A DNA stretch of 64,000 nucleotides from Aquimarina algiphila (GCF_007489275.1 NZ_VLNR01000011.1:152146-216145), one strand, 5' to 3'; shown: positions 28,591 to 38,347, numbered from the stretch's first letter. The notes: generated by a model not told the origin, from the sequence alone. A program made the numbers and translations.

Positions 28591-29043
28591 TTACTTTCTT
28601 GAAAAACGTTGTTTTAAATCGTCATAAATAGGTTTAGCACTGTTTACGCCTTTTTTATTCGCTTCATTTACCTGTCCGTAGTATAATAAAGCAGCCTGTA
28701 GGGCTTCACTACCGGCTAATAATCTGGTATCATCTACATCAGAAAATAATTGCTCTAATAAATTGGCAATAGGGGTTAATTGTGAAACCACAGCTTCGTC
28801 TTTTAGAAATTCTTCTTTATCCATATACCCTGGTACAAATTCTGGATTAGTTTCTGCATATGATTTTACTTTTTGTACTGTAGGTAACGACTTATCTCCC
28901 ATTTTAAATAGTCCCGAACGATCATTTGCTGTTAAGGCTTGCAGATAGGGTGTAAGCTCTTGTCTGCATTCTTGTAATTTGGTCATAATTGTATTGATTA
29001 CATCTTCTGGAATCACTATACTAATTTGATTTTCTTGTGCCAT
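28591..29043 (-). CDS. Conserved hypothetical cytoplasmic protein
   Basis: Protein of 150 residues, helical and without signal or membrane segment. Visible segments are ISIVIPEDVINTIMTKLQEC, RSGLFKMGDKSLPTVQKVKS, FLKDEAVVSQLTPIANLLEQ and AALLYYGQVNEANKKG. I do not recognise a named family. The even helix spacing suggests a four-helix bundle. It is a single gene with its own terminator, and neighbours give no hint of function. Confidence 0.75.
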   Translation of the reverse strand: MAQENQISIVIPEDVINTIMTKLQECRQELTPYLQALTANDRSGLFKMGDKSLPTVQKVKSYAETNPEFVPGYMDKEEFLKDEAVVSQLTPIANLLEQLFSDVDDTRLLAGSEALQAALLYYGQVNEANKKGVNSAKPIYDDLKQRFSRK

Positions 29044-29149
29044 GTGCGTTTGTTTTAATGATTAATAATTTTTTATCACACAAGGATACAAGATGCCAGT
29101 TTCATTTTTCGATACTGAGATAAATTTTTATGAATAACCATAATATAGT

Positions 29150-29235
29150 TGTCACCCTGAATTTATTTCATGATCTTATTAATAAGAGCTTTATTATTAA
29201 CAAAGTGAGATGCTGAAATAAATTCAGCATGACAC
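29150..29235. repeat. REP-like intergenic inverted repeat
   Basis: Outer arms GTCACCCTGAATTTATTTCATGA and its near complement ending CATGACAC at 29235 enclose a middle with TTATTAATAA and GCTGAA-ATAAA-TTCAGC. The GTCA..CTGAA core is the same type as at 45900-45920. A dispersed palindromic repeat is likely. The rest of the 29044-29344 gap holds only a terminator. Confidence 0.65.
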
Positions 29236-29284
29236 CGATAGGCTGATATGACGAAAAACGGATAATTAAATAAATTTATTTTAT

Positions 29285-29317
29285 AAAAAGAGCTCCCTGA
29301 TCAGAGAGCTCTTTTTT
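29285..29317 (-). terminator. Intrinsic terminator
   Basis: AAAAAGAGCTC - loop - GAGCTCTTTTTT, with T-runs on both strands. Placed downstream of the minus-strand T9SS-tail fragment ending at 29345. Confidence 0.8.
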
Positions 29318-29344
29318 AACCAATGTTTTTTTTTGAATACTAGA

Positions 29345-29983
29345 TCATTTGACTATAAATCGTAAGGTATTATTCTTACCTCCTTCTTGTTCTATTCTTA
29401 AGAAATACATTCCCGTGGTTAACTGTTTATTAAACACAATTGTTTTTTCTTCTGTGTCTGATTTCACATTTTCACTATCAACTAGTACTGCAGTAGCGCT
29501 ATATATTGTATACTTAAAATTATTTTTTACACCAGAAAGTGTTATACTATTTCCCTCTATAATCGTAGGATATAAGATGATCTCATTATCTGTATTTTTG
29601 CCAATCACGTCAATAAATCTTGATTCTCCTCCTTCTTCTCCTTCTTCTCCTTCTTCATTAGAAAATGGATTTCGGGGACCTTCCTTACATATAAATCCCG
29701 AAGGAACTTCTCTAATTATCATGAATTGATCTGATACATTAAACCTTACTTTTACTTGTGGAAACCGCAATACTTCTGATTCTGAATTTGACTTTGCTTG
29801 TGCTTCAGATCTATTTCCAGAACTTTTAGAAAATCCAATCAACGGACGTAGTATCCCTCGACATAAAAAGTAGTGTGCAATAAAATATGTATCTTCTACT
29901 GATATACTGGTATTACTATCCAGAACAAAAACTTCTTTTCCCGGATTAGTAAACTTTTGCAACTCTCCAATACCTGAAAAACT
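29345..29983 (-). pseudogene. Detached C-terminal part (T9SS sorting domain) of the interrupted L-domain gene
   Basis: This segment continues in the same reading frame directly after the TAG stop of the gene at 29984-31924: SFSGIGELQKFTNPGKEVFV completes the repeat NNIGL. It has no ATG start, only a TTG at 29962. It then shows a solenoid end, a Cys pair region, an acidic EEGEEGEEGG linker and a C-terminal T9SS sorting domain (YTIYSATAVLVDSENV, LTTGMYFLRIEQEGGKNNTL). The order matches residues about 335-491 of the intact neighbour at 32069-33544. I read it as the 3' part of one broken gene; read-through of TAG or a sequencing error are alternatives. Confidence 0.75.
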
Positions 29984-31924
29984 CTACAATCCTATATTAT
30001 TTATGATATGTATACTTCCTACTTTTTTAAGGGTTTTCAATGCATCTAGATTAGTAATATTACCAGCTATTGATTCTGCTATGGTAATTCTACCTTTAAC
30101 AATTTCATAATCAAAGTCATCTACTTCTGCTTGTGAAGTTAGCATGATATCTCCTACAAAAGTTTTGTAACAGGCTACTAGTATCGAATTTACAGTACTA
30201 GTCTGTGCTGCATTATTTTCTATTGTTATACCTCCTCCAACAGCATTAACGGTTTTTAATAGATGTACAACTCCACAAGCATTTTCTAAACTTCTATTAT
30301 TTGTTATTTTTAAAGTTTTGGTAACAGTTTTGGTATTCTGTAATCCATCTACATCTGCTAATTGGGAATTATTAAAAATTGAAATAAGGCCATCAATTCT
30401 TTCTAGATTTTCTAATCCTGAAAGAGATCTTAAATTTGGATTACCTCCTATTTCAAGTTGAATTATATTCTTACCTATAGCATTAGAAATTCCTGAAATA
30501 TTTTCTAAGTTTTTATTATTGTACAATACCAAGCTGTTAGCAAGAGAAGTTAAGTTAGACAAATCGTTGAGATTTATTATATCACAATTATTTAAAATTA
30601 TTGCTCCTGCTTCTTTTAATCCCGAAAAACCACTGAAATTGCTTAGGTTATTATTTTTAATTCTTAATTCTGTAATTGAAAGGATATTAGCAAACACATG
30701 GATATCGCTTAACTTAAAATTGTTAGTCAATTCTAGGTTACCTTTTATTTCGTTAAGCTTAGTTAAGCCATCTAAATTTGACAAATCATTACCTATAATT
30801 CGTATATCTGTACCGATGGTAGTTAAATTACTAAGTCCTGTAAAACTCACCATACTTCTATGTCCTTTAATCTCTAGAAAACCTCCTATTTCTTTTAGAT
30901 TCACAAAACCATCTAAATCGGTTAACCCTTCATTTGCAAGTAGGTTTAAGTTACCATTTAAAGTTGCTAACGTGTTGAATGCTCTTAAAGAAGTTATTTT
31001 TTTATTAATAGAAATCACCAAATTGCCATTAATTATTTCTAAACCAGATAATCCATCAATATTTGCTAAAATTGCATTTTTTGATAATTCAAGAGAACCA
31101 TTAATCATTTTAAGGTTATGAAAAGCATCCAGATTAGTAATACTGGTATTGTTCTTAATATAAAGTCCTCCTCCCAAAGTCTCTAGTGTAGCTAAACTTG
31201 ATAGGTCTGTAATATCTCCTGCTACATCTTCCTGGATCGTTAGATTTCCCGTTATTTCACAATAGTCAAAAGTATCGACCTGGGCTTGAGAAGTAAGTAT
31301 TAAATTACCTTCATAGATCTTACAGGTATTACAATTAGCAATAATATCCTGTACAGAACTGGTATTAGCCGAATTACTATTAATTGATGGATATACCTGC
31401 ACATAGCTAGGATCATAGGCTATAATGGGTATTATACCGCATGCATTGGATAACTTTGGGTTTCTTTTTACTTGCAAAGAAAAACCTTCAAACCCATCTA
31501 AACGGGTAACATTAGATAATCCATTAAGATTATCTAGCATAGCATTATTTTCAATGACAAGTCTTTCTGTTATTTCAGTGATTTTAGATAAACCATCAAT
31601 ATTATTTAATACTGTATTGTTTGAAATTGTGATAGATCCAAATCCAATATTTGAGAGATTAGAAAGTCCATCCAAATTTGATAATGTCTCGTTTGATATA
31701 ACCTTAAGGTTTCCTTTAATTGATGTTAGCATCAAAAGTTCGTTTAGGTCTACAATTGCTCCTGGAGATTTTTCCTGGATAATTAAATCCCCATCAACAG
31801 AGGTATAGTCAAATAAATCAATATCTGATTGTTCATCTATAGTCAAGTTTCCAGGATACACCTGGGCAAAGGTTGTATGTAAACAACAAAGAATTAGAAT
31901 ATAAAGTAGTGTACTGTTTTTCAT
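29984..31924 (-). CDS. Secreted receptor-L-domain/LRR-like protein truncated by in-frame TAG
   Basis: Protein of 646 residues with a signal peptide (LYILILCCLHTTFAQ). It consists of about 20 leucine-rich solenoid turns of the receptor-L-domain kind (GSLELSKNAILANIDGLSGL, NNLSNFSGFSGLKEAG) in three blocks, each opened by a motif like LTSQAQVDTFDYCEITGNLT. It stops at TAG (29984-29986) in the middle of a repeat, and the frame continues into the T9SS tail without shift. Without that tail the product could not be exported across the outer membrane by T9SS. The intact homologue lies just upstream on the same strand. The likely role is an adhesin or surface protein; the ligand is unknown. Confidence 0.8.
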   Translation of the reverse strand: MKNSTLLYILILCCLHTTFAQVYPGNLTIDEQSDIDLFDYTSVDGDLIIQEKSPGAIVDLNELLMLTSIKGNLKVISNETLSNLDGLSNLSNIGFGSITISNNTVLNNIDGLSKITEITERLVIENNAMLDNLNGLSNVTRLDGFEGFSLQVKRNPKLSNACGIIPIIAYDPSYVQVYPSINSNSANTSSVQDIIANCNTCKIYEGNLILTSQAQVDTFDYCEITGNLTIQEDVAGDITDLSSLATLETLGGGLYIKNNTSITNLDAFHNLKMINGSLELSKNAILANIDGLSGLEIINGNLVISINKKITSLRAFNTLATLNGNLNLLANEGLTDLDGFVNLKEIGGFLEIKGHRSMVSFTGLSNLTTIGTDIRIIGNDLSNLDGLTKLNEIKGNLELTNNFKLSDIHVFANILSITELRIKNNNLSNFSGFSGLKEAGAIILNNCDIINLNDLSNLTSLANSLVLYNNKNLENISGISNAIGKNIIQLEIGGNPNLRSLSGLENLERIDGLISIFNNSQLADVDGLQNTKTVTKTLKITNNRSLENACGVVHLLKTVNAVGGGITIENNAAQTSTVNSILVACYKTFVGDIMLTSQAEVDDFDYEIVKGRITIAESIAGNITNLDALKTLKKVGSIHIINNIGL

Positions 31925-32013
31925 TTTCTATTTATTTTAAATTGTTAAAAATTTGATTTCGGGTTTAATGTATTTGTAGTTATAACTGTTACCCTAAAAA
32001 ATTTAGAAATGCA

Positions 32014-32045
32014 TAAAAAAAGTTCTCGATAGATGAGAACCTTTT
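32014..32045 (-). terminator. Intrinsic terminator
   Basis: AAAAAAAGTTCTC-GATAGAT-GAGAACCTTTT: six-base arms plus A/T runs, between the two L-domain genes; it terminates the gene at 32069-33544 on the minus strand. Confidence 0.75.
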
Positions 32046-32068
32046 GTATTATATGAATATTATTTACT

Positions 32069-33544
32069 TTATCTAATTATAAATCGAAAGTTAGAGTTTT
32101 CACTTTCTTCCAGTATTTTTATTATATATATTCCTGAAGTAAGTTGTTTTTTAAAATGTATGGTTACATTTTTTGATCCTTTGAGCATCGTCTTTTCTTC
32201 TATTAATCGACCTGACATAGTATATATTTTGTAGTTAAAATCATTTTCTAAACCAGTAATATGAATCTCTCTTCCATTAGAAATGGTTGGATATACATTT
32301 TTATTTATTTTTTGAGATAATAGCTGAGAAGGGTTGACCTTGGATCCATCTTCACCATCTTCATTTGCAAATGGATTACCTGGTGTTGAATCTTTATCAC
32401 AACTCTCTTCACTTTCAGGAAAAAGATATAAAACAAAATCTTGTGTTGATTTTTTTCTAACCTTTAATCGCAATGCAATATTATCACATAAAAAGTATGA
32501 TCTCGCTTCTTTAAAAACACCCTCTGGGAGAGCAGAGTTATTATCTAATTCTAAATCTCCACCAATACTACCTTTATTTTTTAATCTACCTAATACATAA
32601 ACATCCTTAAGTTCTGTATTATTTTTTATGATTAAATTTTCACCTACTCCTTTAAGATTCCTTAATTTTTTTATATTTTTTATCTTACCCGTCATTTCAT
32701 CTGATATGATTAAAGAACCTTTTATATAGCAATAATCAAAAGCATCGACTTCTTCTTGTGTTTTTAACCATACATCATTTTCGGGATGAGTACATGCTAA
32801 GGATTGGCAATTATTAATAATATCTATTACATTACTTGTAATTTCTGAATTATTTGCGACAGAAATTGATCCAATTGCGGCTTCGGTTTGGAACAACTCT
32901 ACAATACTACAAGCACTGATTAATTTTTTATTAGCAGTCAAAATAAAATTTCCTTTTATTTTTTTTAAATTCAATAAAGAATTAATACTTACCAGCGCCT
33001 CATTATTCTTAATAATAAGGTTTCCTTCAATTACCTCAAGACTACTTAATCCTTCTAATTTTCTAAAACCACTATTTTGAATGTTTAAATCCCCATGAAC
33101 AATCGGGATACTAGATAGTCCATTACTATTAGAAAGTGCTCTATTATTTATAATGGTGATATTTTTACCAATTTTTTTTATTAAACGCAATCCGTTGATG
33201 TTCTTGAGTGAATTATTACCTTTAATTTCAATACTTCCTGTTATTTCTTTAATCCCCTCAAGTCCATCGAGGTTTGACAACTTGCTATTTCGTATAATCT
33301 TTAAATCTCCATCCAGAAAGGTAAGTTGAGATAAGCTTTTAATATTTGTGATTATAGATTGAGAAGTAGAAATAACATCAGGGTTTTCTATATACTCTCT
33401 GATAATCAAATTGCCTATAATTTTAGTCCCTTTAAAATTATCTACCTCTTTTTGCGAAGACAGGACAACATCACCTTTATGAGTTTGTGCATAAAAAAAT
33501 GAAGTTATAAACACCGCTAGTAAAAAACATAATTTCTTTCTCAT
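32069..33544 (-). CDS. Secreted L-domain/LRR-like protein with T9SS sorting domain
   Basis: Protein of 491 residues with a signal peptide (LCFLLAVFITSFFYAQTH). Two solenoid blocks start VVLSSQKEVDNFKGTKIIGN and VWLKTQEEVDAFDYCYIKGS and contain LRR-like turns (SKLSNLDGLEGIKEITGSIE). A Cys-bearing turn (RSYFLCDN), an acidic linker with NPFANEDGEDG and a C-terminal T9SS type A domain follow (YPTISNGREIHITGL, NYKIYTMSGRLIEEK, LTSGIYIIKILEE). It should be surface-attached or released. It is paralogous to the interrupted gene downstream and shows what the intact order should be. Confidence 0.85.
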   Translation of the reverse strand: MRKKLCFLLAVFITSFFYAQTHKGDVVLSSQKEVDNFKGTKIIGNLIIREYIENPDVISTSQSIITNIKSLSQLTFLDGDLKIIRNSKLSNLDGLEGIKEITGSIEIKGNNSLKNINGLRLIKKIGKNITIINNRALSNSNGLSSIPIVHGDLNIQNSGFRKLEGLSSLEVIEGNLIIKNNEALVSINSLLNLKKIKGNFILTANKKLISACSIVELFQTEAAIGSISVANNSEITSNVIDIINNCQSLACTHPENDVWLKTQEEVDAFDYCYIKGSLIISDEMTGKIKNIKKLRNLKGVGENLIIKNNTELKDVYVLGRLKNKGSIGGDLELDNNSALPEGVFKEARSYFLCDNIALRLKVRKKSTQDFVLYLFPESEESCDKDSTPGNPFANEDGEDGSKVNPSQLLSQKINKNVYPTISNGREIHITGLENDFNYKIYTMSGRLIEEKTMLKGSKNVTIHFKKQLTSGIYIIKILEESENSNFRFIIR

Positions 33545-33681
33545 TCTAATTTTTGGTTTAGTTCTGTTTTTCGTTTAAGACAATTAATTACTATTCCTAC
33601 GCTTCAAGGTTTCTTAATCAAATTGCACCTTTAATGTATTTTCTAAATAAAATGTTACTGTATAGAGTACTCCAATTTTAT

Positions 33682-36600
33682 TTAAGATTTATCCCGAGAT
33701 ATTATATATTTCTTTTTAAACCAATAAAAAAAACATAAAAGCAGAACTAAAATAAGTACAATACCTATTGGAAAAAATGCGTCCATATACCTATTACTCG
33801 CCAGATCAATGGAGCCTGTATCTCCTATCAAATAAAAACCTCCCCAATAAAAGGGAGCTGCCTGATAAACATTAGTTTCCTCTAGATACTGTAATTTAGC
33901 TTGTTGTAATGCCTCGGCCTTATTCATCCCTTTTTCAAGATTAACATAGAAATTTTTCATCAACACTGGAGTAGTCTCATCAGAGACTTCCCAATTGGTG
34001 AGCAATAAACTTTTGGTTCCTGCATATTGAAATGCTCTCCCCAGACTCATAATTCCTTCTCCTCCAGAAATTTTTCCTGCACCTGTATTACAGGCACTCA
34101 ATACAGCAAGTTCTGCAGGTATTTCTAAACCATAAATTTCTTGATTATATAAGTAGTTGTCTTGGTTAGATCCTTCTACCTGAGTAAAATGTAGTTTAGA
34201 ATTCTCAGGCTGTTTATTATCTATTTCGCCATGAACTGCCATATGTATTACCGCATAACGATTGGCATTTTTTTTAAAATTAGATTCTATCGCATGTTTC
34301 CCATAAAAGTAAGCTCCCCCTACAATATCTGAAATCGCTTTTATTTCTTTTCTTGCTCCTGGTAAATTGTCTTTTGTGTTTCTTAACGTATTCATAGAAA
34401 TTACCTGATTTGTAGAAAAAGAATCATCATTCGAAAATGAAAAAGCTAAACATTCATTTAATACATCTGTGTTTCTGGTTTTATCAGTAAAAAATAAATC
34501 AGCAGAATCACCATAACTAATCACCTGATTTTTAACAAAATAAGGTAATTTTTTTGGATTTTGATTTTCGGAATCTTCTGTTAACAAGAGATCAAAATTA
34601 AGATGCCATAACATTCTATCGGGTATGATAATTAAATGTTTATTATACTTGTCGATAGGCATAGGAGCGATGAGTTGCAGATACAGTTCACGTCCAATTT
34701 TAGTATACCTCTCTATGTTTTTTGAAGTAATTGCATTTCTAAATTGAATTATTTTCTCTTTACTGCTTGTAGTTTGTATTTCTTCTACAGAAAATGTATG
34801 CTTTGATATCATAAAAGCATATGTACTGGTATCAGTCACAAAATATTCTAATAGTGTTGTTTTTTCTGGAATTCTTTTTTGGATTTCAGTAACAGAAATA
34901 ACAGAAGCATCATACTTAAGTTGATGGTATTTGGGATACTGAAATTCAATTTCTTTCATTAATGAATCCTTTTTCTTAGTATATGAAAAAACCAAATCAG
35001 TAAATTTGTTTATCCTCGTAGAATCTTTAATTGTTTTTTGTTTATACTCATGAAGTTTTGAGGTATAATATCCTAACTTATCTCTCACTTCATCCATGAG
35101 TTTAATCTTACTCTCTTCTATTCCGACAAAATGCTTTGCTTTTATTTTTCTAAGTTGCTCATCTAATAATCGAGCTCTATTTTTTTCTGAAAAATAGAAT
35201 GCCTTTTTTGCATATTTCTCATCTTTTGTTTTTGCATATAATAACAAAGCAACCTTAACTGCATCTTGATATACATTCACTGTAGTTTTTTCTAATGCTA
35301 CTTTATCTGTAGCTAACATATATGAATTTCTGATTTTATCAATTAACGAATCGCAATACAAGAAGCTTGTGAGTGATTGTTGAAAATCTTTATCTATTTT
35401 ATTGTTTTCAGCTCTTAGTTTAAGACTCTTTGCTTTTCCATAAACAGCTGACAACATGGTATAACTATTAAAATAGTCATCTAAAGACGGTAGTTTTTGC
35501 AGAGAAGCGTCTTTAAAACTTTTAGCCCCAGCAATAATAGCATTATGATACTCTTCTATTGCCATAGAATATTCCTTATTCATTTCATATATCCTAGCTT
35601 TATTATTATAACATTCTGCTGTATTTTGGTTTTTCTTTCCAAAGTTTTTGAGAGCTATTTTTAGATTTTTATCATAATACTCAATAGCATCTGGGTATTT
35701 TTGTTGCAATTCGTATAGTTTTCCCAATTCATCGTTAACCAACAACATTTCTCTATGATCTTCACCAAGTATTTTTTTGATAATATCTCTTGCATTCGTC
35801 AAGTAATCTAATGAAGTATTATAATCTTTTTTTAACGCATATGTCCCTCCAATATTTACCTTTACTGTAGCGGTTTCAAAATTATAATCACCATATATGT
35901 CTTGGTTAATCTTAAGCGCTTTATTATAATACCTAAGTGCTTGGTCTAATTTATTTAACCTTGTATATTGTGTAGCAATACCGGCATAAAACAATGCAAA
36001 ACTTTCAGAGTCCTCTTTGTTTGTTTGCTTTAAAATATGTAATCCCTTTTGAAAATACTGTAGTGCTCTAAAATCCTCTTCTATATAACTATAATTAGCG
36101 CCAAGATTATAGTATTTCCGAGTTAGTTTAGCGTGATTTTCTCCATTGGTCTCTATGATTAGAGCGATAGCTTTTTCATAAAAAGGTACAGCCTGTTGGT
36201 AAAACCCAGCTCTGCTATACAGCACAGCCATGTTTAAATATACCGTATTAAGAATGTTTTTATCTTTCTTATTATAAAGTTGCTCATTAATATCTAAAGC
36301 TATAGAATAGTATTTTTTTGCATCGTCTACAAATCCTAATCTATCGTATACAATCCCTATATTATTATATAAAATTCCAGTTTTTATATGACTGAAACCA
36401 ACGTTTACTTCTGTTATTTTTAATGCTTTTTCATAATAGCCTAAAGCTTCATAAAATTGATTTCTTTTTTTATTTACCTTAGCTATAATTAATAATGCAT
36501 TTGCTTCTTCTAGAGAATTTTTATCCAATTGTTCATTACAAATGTTAATTACCTGATTAGAAAAATCAGTTACCTTATCAAAATCCCTGAGACTATAATG

Positions 36601-36840
36601 ATTTTTGGCAATTTTATTAAGACTTTGTACATATCGCTTCCAAGCTTTATGCCTCATAAATATTGAAGCCGCATTTTCAAATGAATTAATGGATTTTTGA
36701 TATGCTCTTTCCTTTAGAAGCGAGTCTCCTTTTACAAAATATTGATGAGCTTGTAATGTATCTTCTTTAACCTGTGCATGTATAGTAATATGGGTAAATA
36801 TTAACATTGCACCCCATACCATCTTTAGTATTATTTTCAT
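33682..36840 (-). CDS. TPR-CHAT protease-like membrane protein
   Basis: Start taken at 36840 (1052 residues), where MKIILKMVWGAMLIFTHITI gives a signal sequence; the longest frame starts at 36876. About ten TPRs follow (ALGYYEKALKITEVNVG, GILYNNIGIVYDRLGF, TATVKVNIGGTYALKKDY). Then a helical linker, a CHAT domain (caspase-like) with IHMAVHGEIDN and LSACNTGAGKISGGEG, and finally one transmembrane helix (FFPIGIVLILVLLLCFFYWF) with a basic tail. The His of AVHGE and Cys of SACNTG are the expected catalytic dyad. The gene is divergent from an ECF sigma factor and a membrane TPR partner, a frequent bacteroidete arrangement. Topology places TPR and CHAT in the periplasm. Substrate unknown. Confidence 0.87.
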   Translation of the reverse strand: MKIILKMVWGAMLIFTHITIHAQVKEDTLQAHQYFVKGDSLLKERAYQKSINSFENAASIFMRHKAWKRYVQSLNKIAKNHYSLRDFDKVTDFSNQVINICNEQLDKNSLEEANALLIIAKVNKKRNQFYEALGYYEKALKITEVNVGFSHIKTGILYNNIGIVYDRLGFVDDAKKYYSIALDINEQLYNKKDKNILNTVYLNMAVLYSRAGFYQQAVPFYEKAIALIIETNGENHAKLTRKYYNLGANYSYIEEDFRALQYFQKGLHILKQTNKEDSESFALFYAGIATQYTRLNKLDQALRYYNKALKINQDIYGDYNFETATVKVNIGGTYALKKDYNTSLDYLTNARDIIKKILGEDHREMLLVNDELGKLYELQQKYPDAIEYYDKNLKIALKNFGKKNQNTAECYNNKARIYEMNKEYSMAIEEYHNAIIAGAKSFKDASLQKLPSLDDYFNSYTMLSAVYGKAKSLKLRAENNKIDKDFQQSLTSFLYCDSLIDKIRNSYMLATDKVALEKTTVNVYQDAVKVALLLYAKTKDEKYAKKAFYFSEKNRARLLDEQLRKIKAKHFVGIEESKIKLMDEVRDKLGYYTSKLHEYKQKTIKDSTRINKFTDLVFSYTKKKDSLMKEIEFQYPKYHQLKYDASVISVTEIQKRIPEKTTLLEYFVTDTSTYAFMISKHTFSVEEIQTTSSKEKIIQFRNAITSKNIERYTKIGRELYLQLIAPMPIDKYNKHLIIIPDRMLWHLNFDLLLTEDSENQNPKKLPYFVKNQVISYGDSADLFFTDKTRNTDVLNECLAFSFSNDDSFSTNQVISMNTLRNTKDNLPGARKEIKAISDIVGGAYFYGKHAIESNFKKNANRYAVIHMAVHGEIDNKQPENSKLHFTQVEGSNQDNYLYNQEIYGLEIPAELAVLSACNTGAGKISGGEGIMSLGRAFQYAGTKSLLLTNWEVSDETTPVLMKNFYVNLEKGMNKAEALQQAKLQYLEETNVYQAAPFYWGGFYLIGDTGSIDLASNRYMDAFFPIGIVLILVLLLCFFYWFKKKYIISRDKS

Positions 36841-36915
36841 AAATGTTATTATATTTTCTCCTACCACAAAATTCACACCAAAATCAGAGCTTTATTTTAC
36901 TCTTCTATTTAACTC

Positions 36916-36956
36916 TGCAAAAATAAATATATTACTTTTATGATCATTATTTTGCA
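36916..36956. promoter_or_regulatory. Inverted repeat in the CHAT/sigma divergent promoter region
   Basis: TGCAAAAATAA (36916-36926) and TTATTTTGCA (36947-36956) form a nearly perfect inverted repeat between the two divergent starts. It is a candidate shared control site; which protein binds is not known. Confidence 0.35.
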
Positions 36957-36996
36957 AAAAAAAAGGTAACAACTTATGTATATTTAACATTAACCG

Positions 36997-37572
36997 ATGA
37001 GTAACAGCAATCAAGACAGTATTATTGAAGGAATTGTTGTAGGAGATGAAAGGATTATAAAAAAATTTTATGAAAAACACTTACCTCAGGTAAAAAGCTA
37101 TATCTTAAAAAATTCTGGTAGTGAAGCTGATGCTGAGGATGTTTTTCAAGATGCAATGGTTTTTGTGTATGAAAAACTCGAGAATAACTCTCTGCAACTT
37201 ACTTCCTCATTAGGTACGTTTGTATATTCTGTATGTAGAAATTTATGGCGAAATAAGCTCAAAGGGAATAAAAAAACTGTACATAATGAAAGCATACTTT
37301 CAATATCTAAAGCTAATGATCTGGATATCATTGATCAGATCAATGATAATGAAAGGCGCTATGTATTTCAAAAATGTTTTTTAAAATTAGGGACAGGTTG
37401 TCAGGAACTTCTTTCTCTCTTTTTTGAAGGAGTATCTATGAAAGATATTGCAAAGCAAAATGGGTATTCTGAAGCTTATACTCGAAAGAAAAAATTTGGA
37501 TGTAAAAACAAGTTAGTAGCGATGGTAAAAGAAGATCCTATTTTTGAAGAAATCAAAATAAATACTAAATAG
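36997..37572 (+). CDS. ECF-family RNA polymerase sigma factor
   Basis: Protein of 191 residues with sigma region 2 (FYEKHLPQVKSYILKNSGSE, DAEDVFQDAMVFVYEKL, GTFVYSVCRNLWRNKLKG) and region 4 (CQELLSLFFEGVSMKDIAKQ, GYSEAYTRKKKFGCKNKL). It lacks regions 1 and 3, as in ECF factors. It is followed after 8 bases by a membrane protein with an anti-sigma-like start and is divergent from the CHAT gene. The three genes probably form one signalling unit in which the membrane partner holds the sigma factor. Target promoters are unknown. Confidence 0.9.
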   Translation: MSNSNQDSIIEGIVVGDERIIKKFYEKHLPQVKSYILKNSGSEADAEDVFQDAMVFVYEKLENNSLQLTSSLGTFVYSVCRNLWRNKLKGNKKTVHNESILSISKANDLDIIDQINDNERRYVFQKCFLKLGTGCQELLSLFFEGVSMKDIAKQNGYSEAYTRKKKFGCKNKLVAMVKEDPIFEEIKINTK

Positions 37573-37580
37573 CTTTTATT

Positions 37581-38318
37581 ATGAAAATGACGCAAGAATT
37601 ATCAGAACAGATCGAAGCCTATATTGAAGGTTCATTATCTGGTAAAGCATTAACAGATTTTAAACAGACTATAAAAGCTAATCCCGAATTGGAAGAAGAA
37701 GTTAAAATACAATCCGAACTCTTTAACAATCTTAGAAATAAAAAATCTCTTGACTTTAGAAAAAAACTAATTGAAATAAATAAAGAGATTAACGATGAAA
37801 AGGCTTCTGAGAAATCCAACACTTTTACTTTTTGGAAAATAGCAGCATCAATTTTAATTTTAATTGGTATTTCTTCTATTCTATGGTTTACTAATACTAC
37901 TTCTGAAAATTTATTTGCTCAATATTATACCCCATATCCCATTGGAGATATCAAAAGAGGAGATCAAACTTCTATTGATGATAACTTTAAAAAAGTAGTA
38001 TTGAATTATAAGAAAAAAGAATATCAAAAAGTTATTCCTTTTCTTGAGAGTACAATAGAAAAAAATTCTAATGATGAGCAATTAAAACTATGTTTAGGGA
38101 ATAGTTATTTAAATACAAATCAGTTAAAAAAAGCTGAAGCATTGTTTCTGAGCTTTTCTGCAGAAAGTAAATACTATTCTGATGCAATATGGTTTCTATC
38201 TCTTACATATCTAAAAATGGAAAAAGAAGAGCAAACAATTTCTCTACTCGAAAAACTCAGTTCATCTAATAACATTCATACAGAAAATGCTGGTAATCTA
38301 TTGAAAGATCTTGAATAA
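37581..38318 (+). CDS. Membrane protein with anti-sigma-like N-terminus and periplasmic TPR
   Basis: Protein of 245 residues. Residues 1-75 are an acidic/basic helical start (LSEQIEAYIEGSLSGKALTD, FKQTIKANPELEEEV) similar to bacteroidete anti-sigma N-termini but without zinc ligands. One transmembrane helix (FWKIAASILILIGISSILWF) is followed by a TPR-like periplasmic region (YKKKEYQKVIPFLESTIEKN, LGNSYLNTNQLKKAEALFLS). The adjacency to the ECF gene (8 bases) suggests it is the cognate membrane regulator. The periplasmic TPR might contact the TPR-CHAT protein encoded divergently; this is inference. Confidence 0.8.
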   Translation: MKMTQELSEQIEAYIEGSLSGKALTDFKQTIKANPELEEEVKIQSELFNNLRNKKSLDFRKKLIEINKEINDEKASEKSNTFTFWKIAASILILIGISSILWFTNTTSENLFAQYYTPYPIGDIKRGDQTSIDDNFKKVVLNYKKKEYQKVIPFLESTIEKNSNDEQLKLCLGNSYLNTNQLKKAEALFLSFSAESKYYSDAIWFLSLTYLKMEKEEQTISLLEKLSSSNNIHTENAGNLLKDLE

Positions 38319-38347
38319 TGAAGTAAAAATATCCTTGTATAAAGAAT

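Noticed and set aside
30519..31121. 200-residue plus-strand frame
   Set aside because: Antisense to the L-domain repeats; composition follows from the repeat and it has no independent start context.
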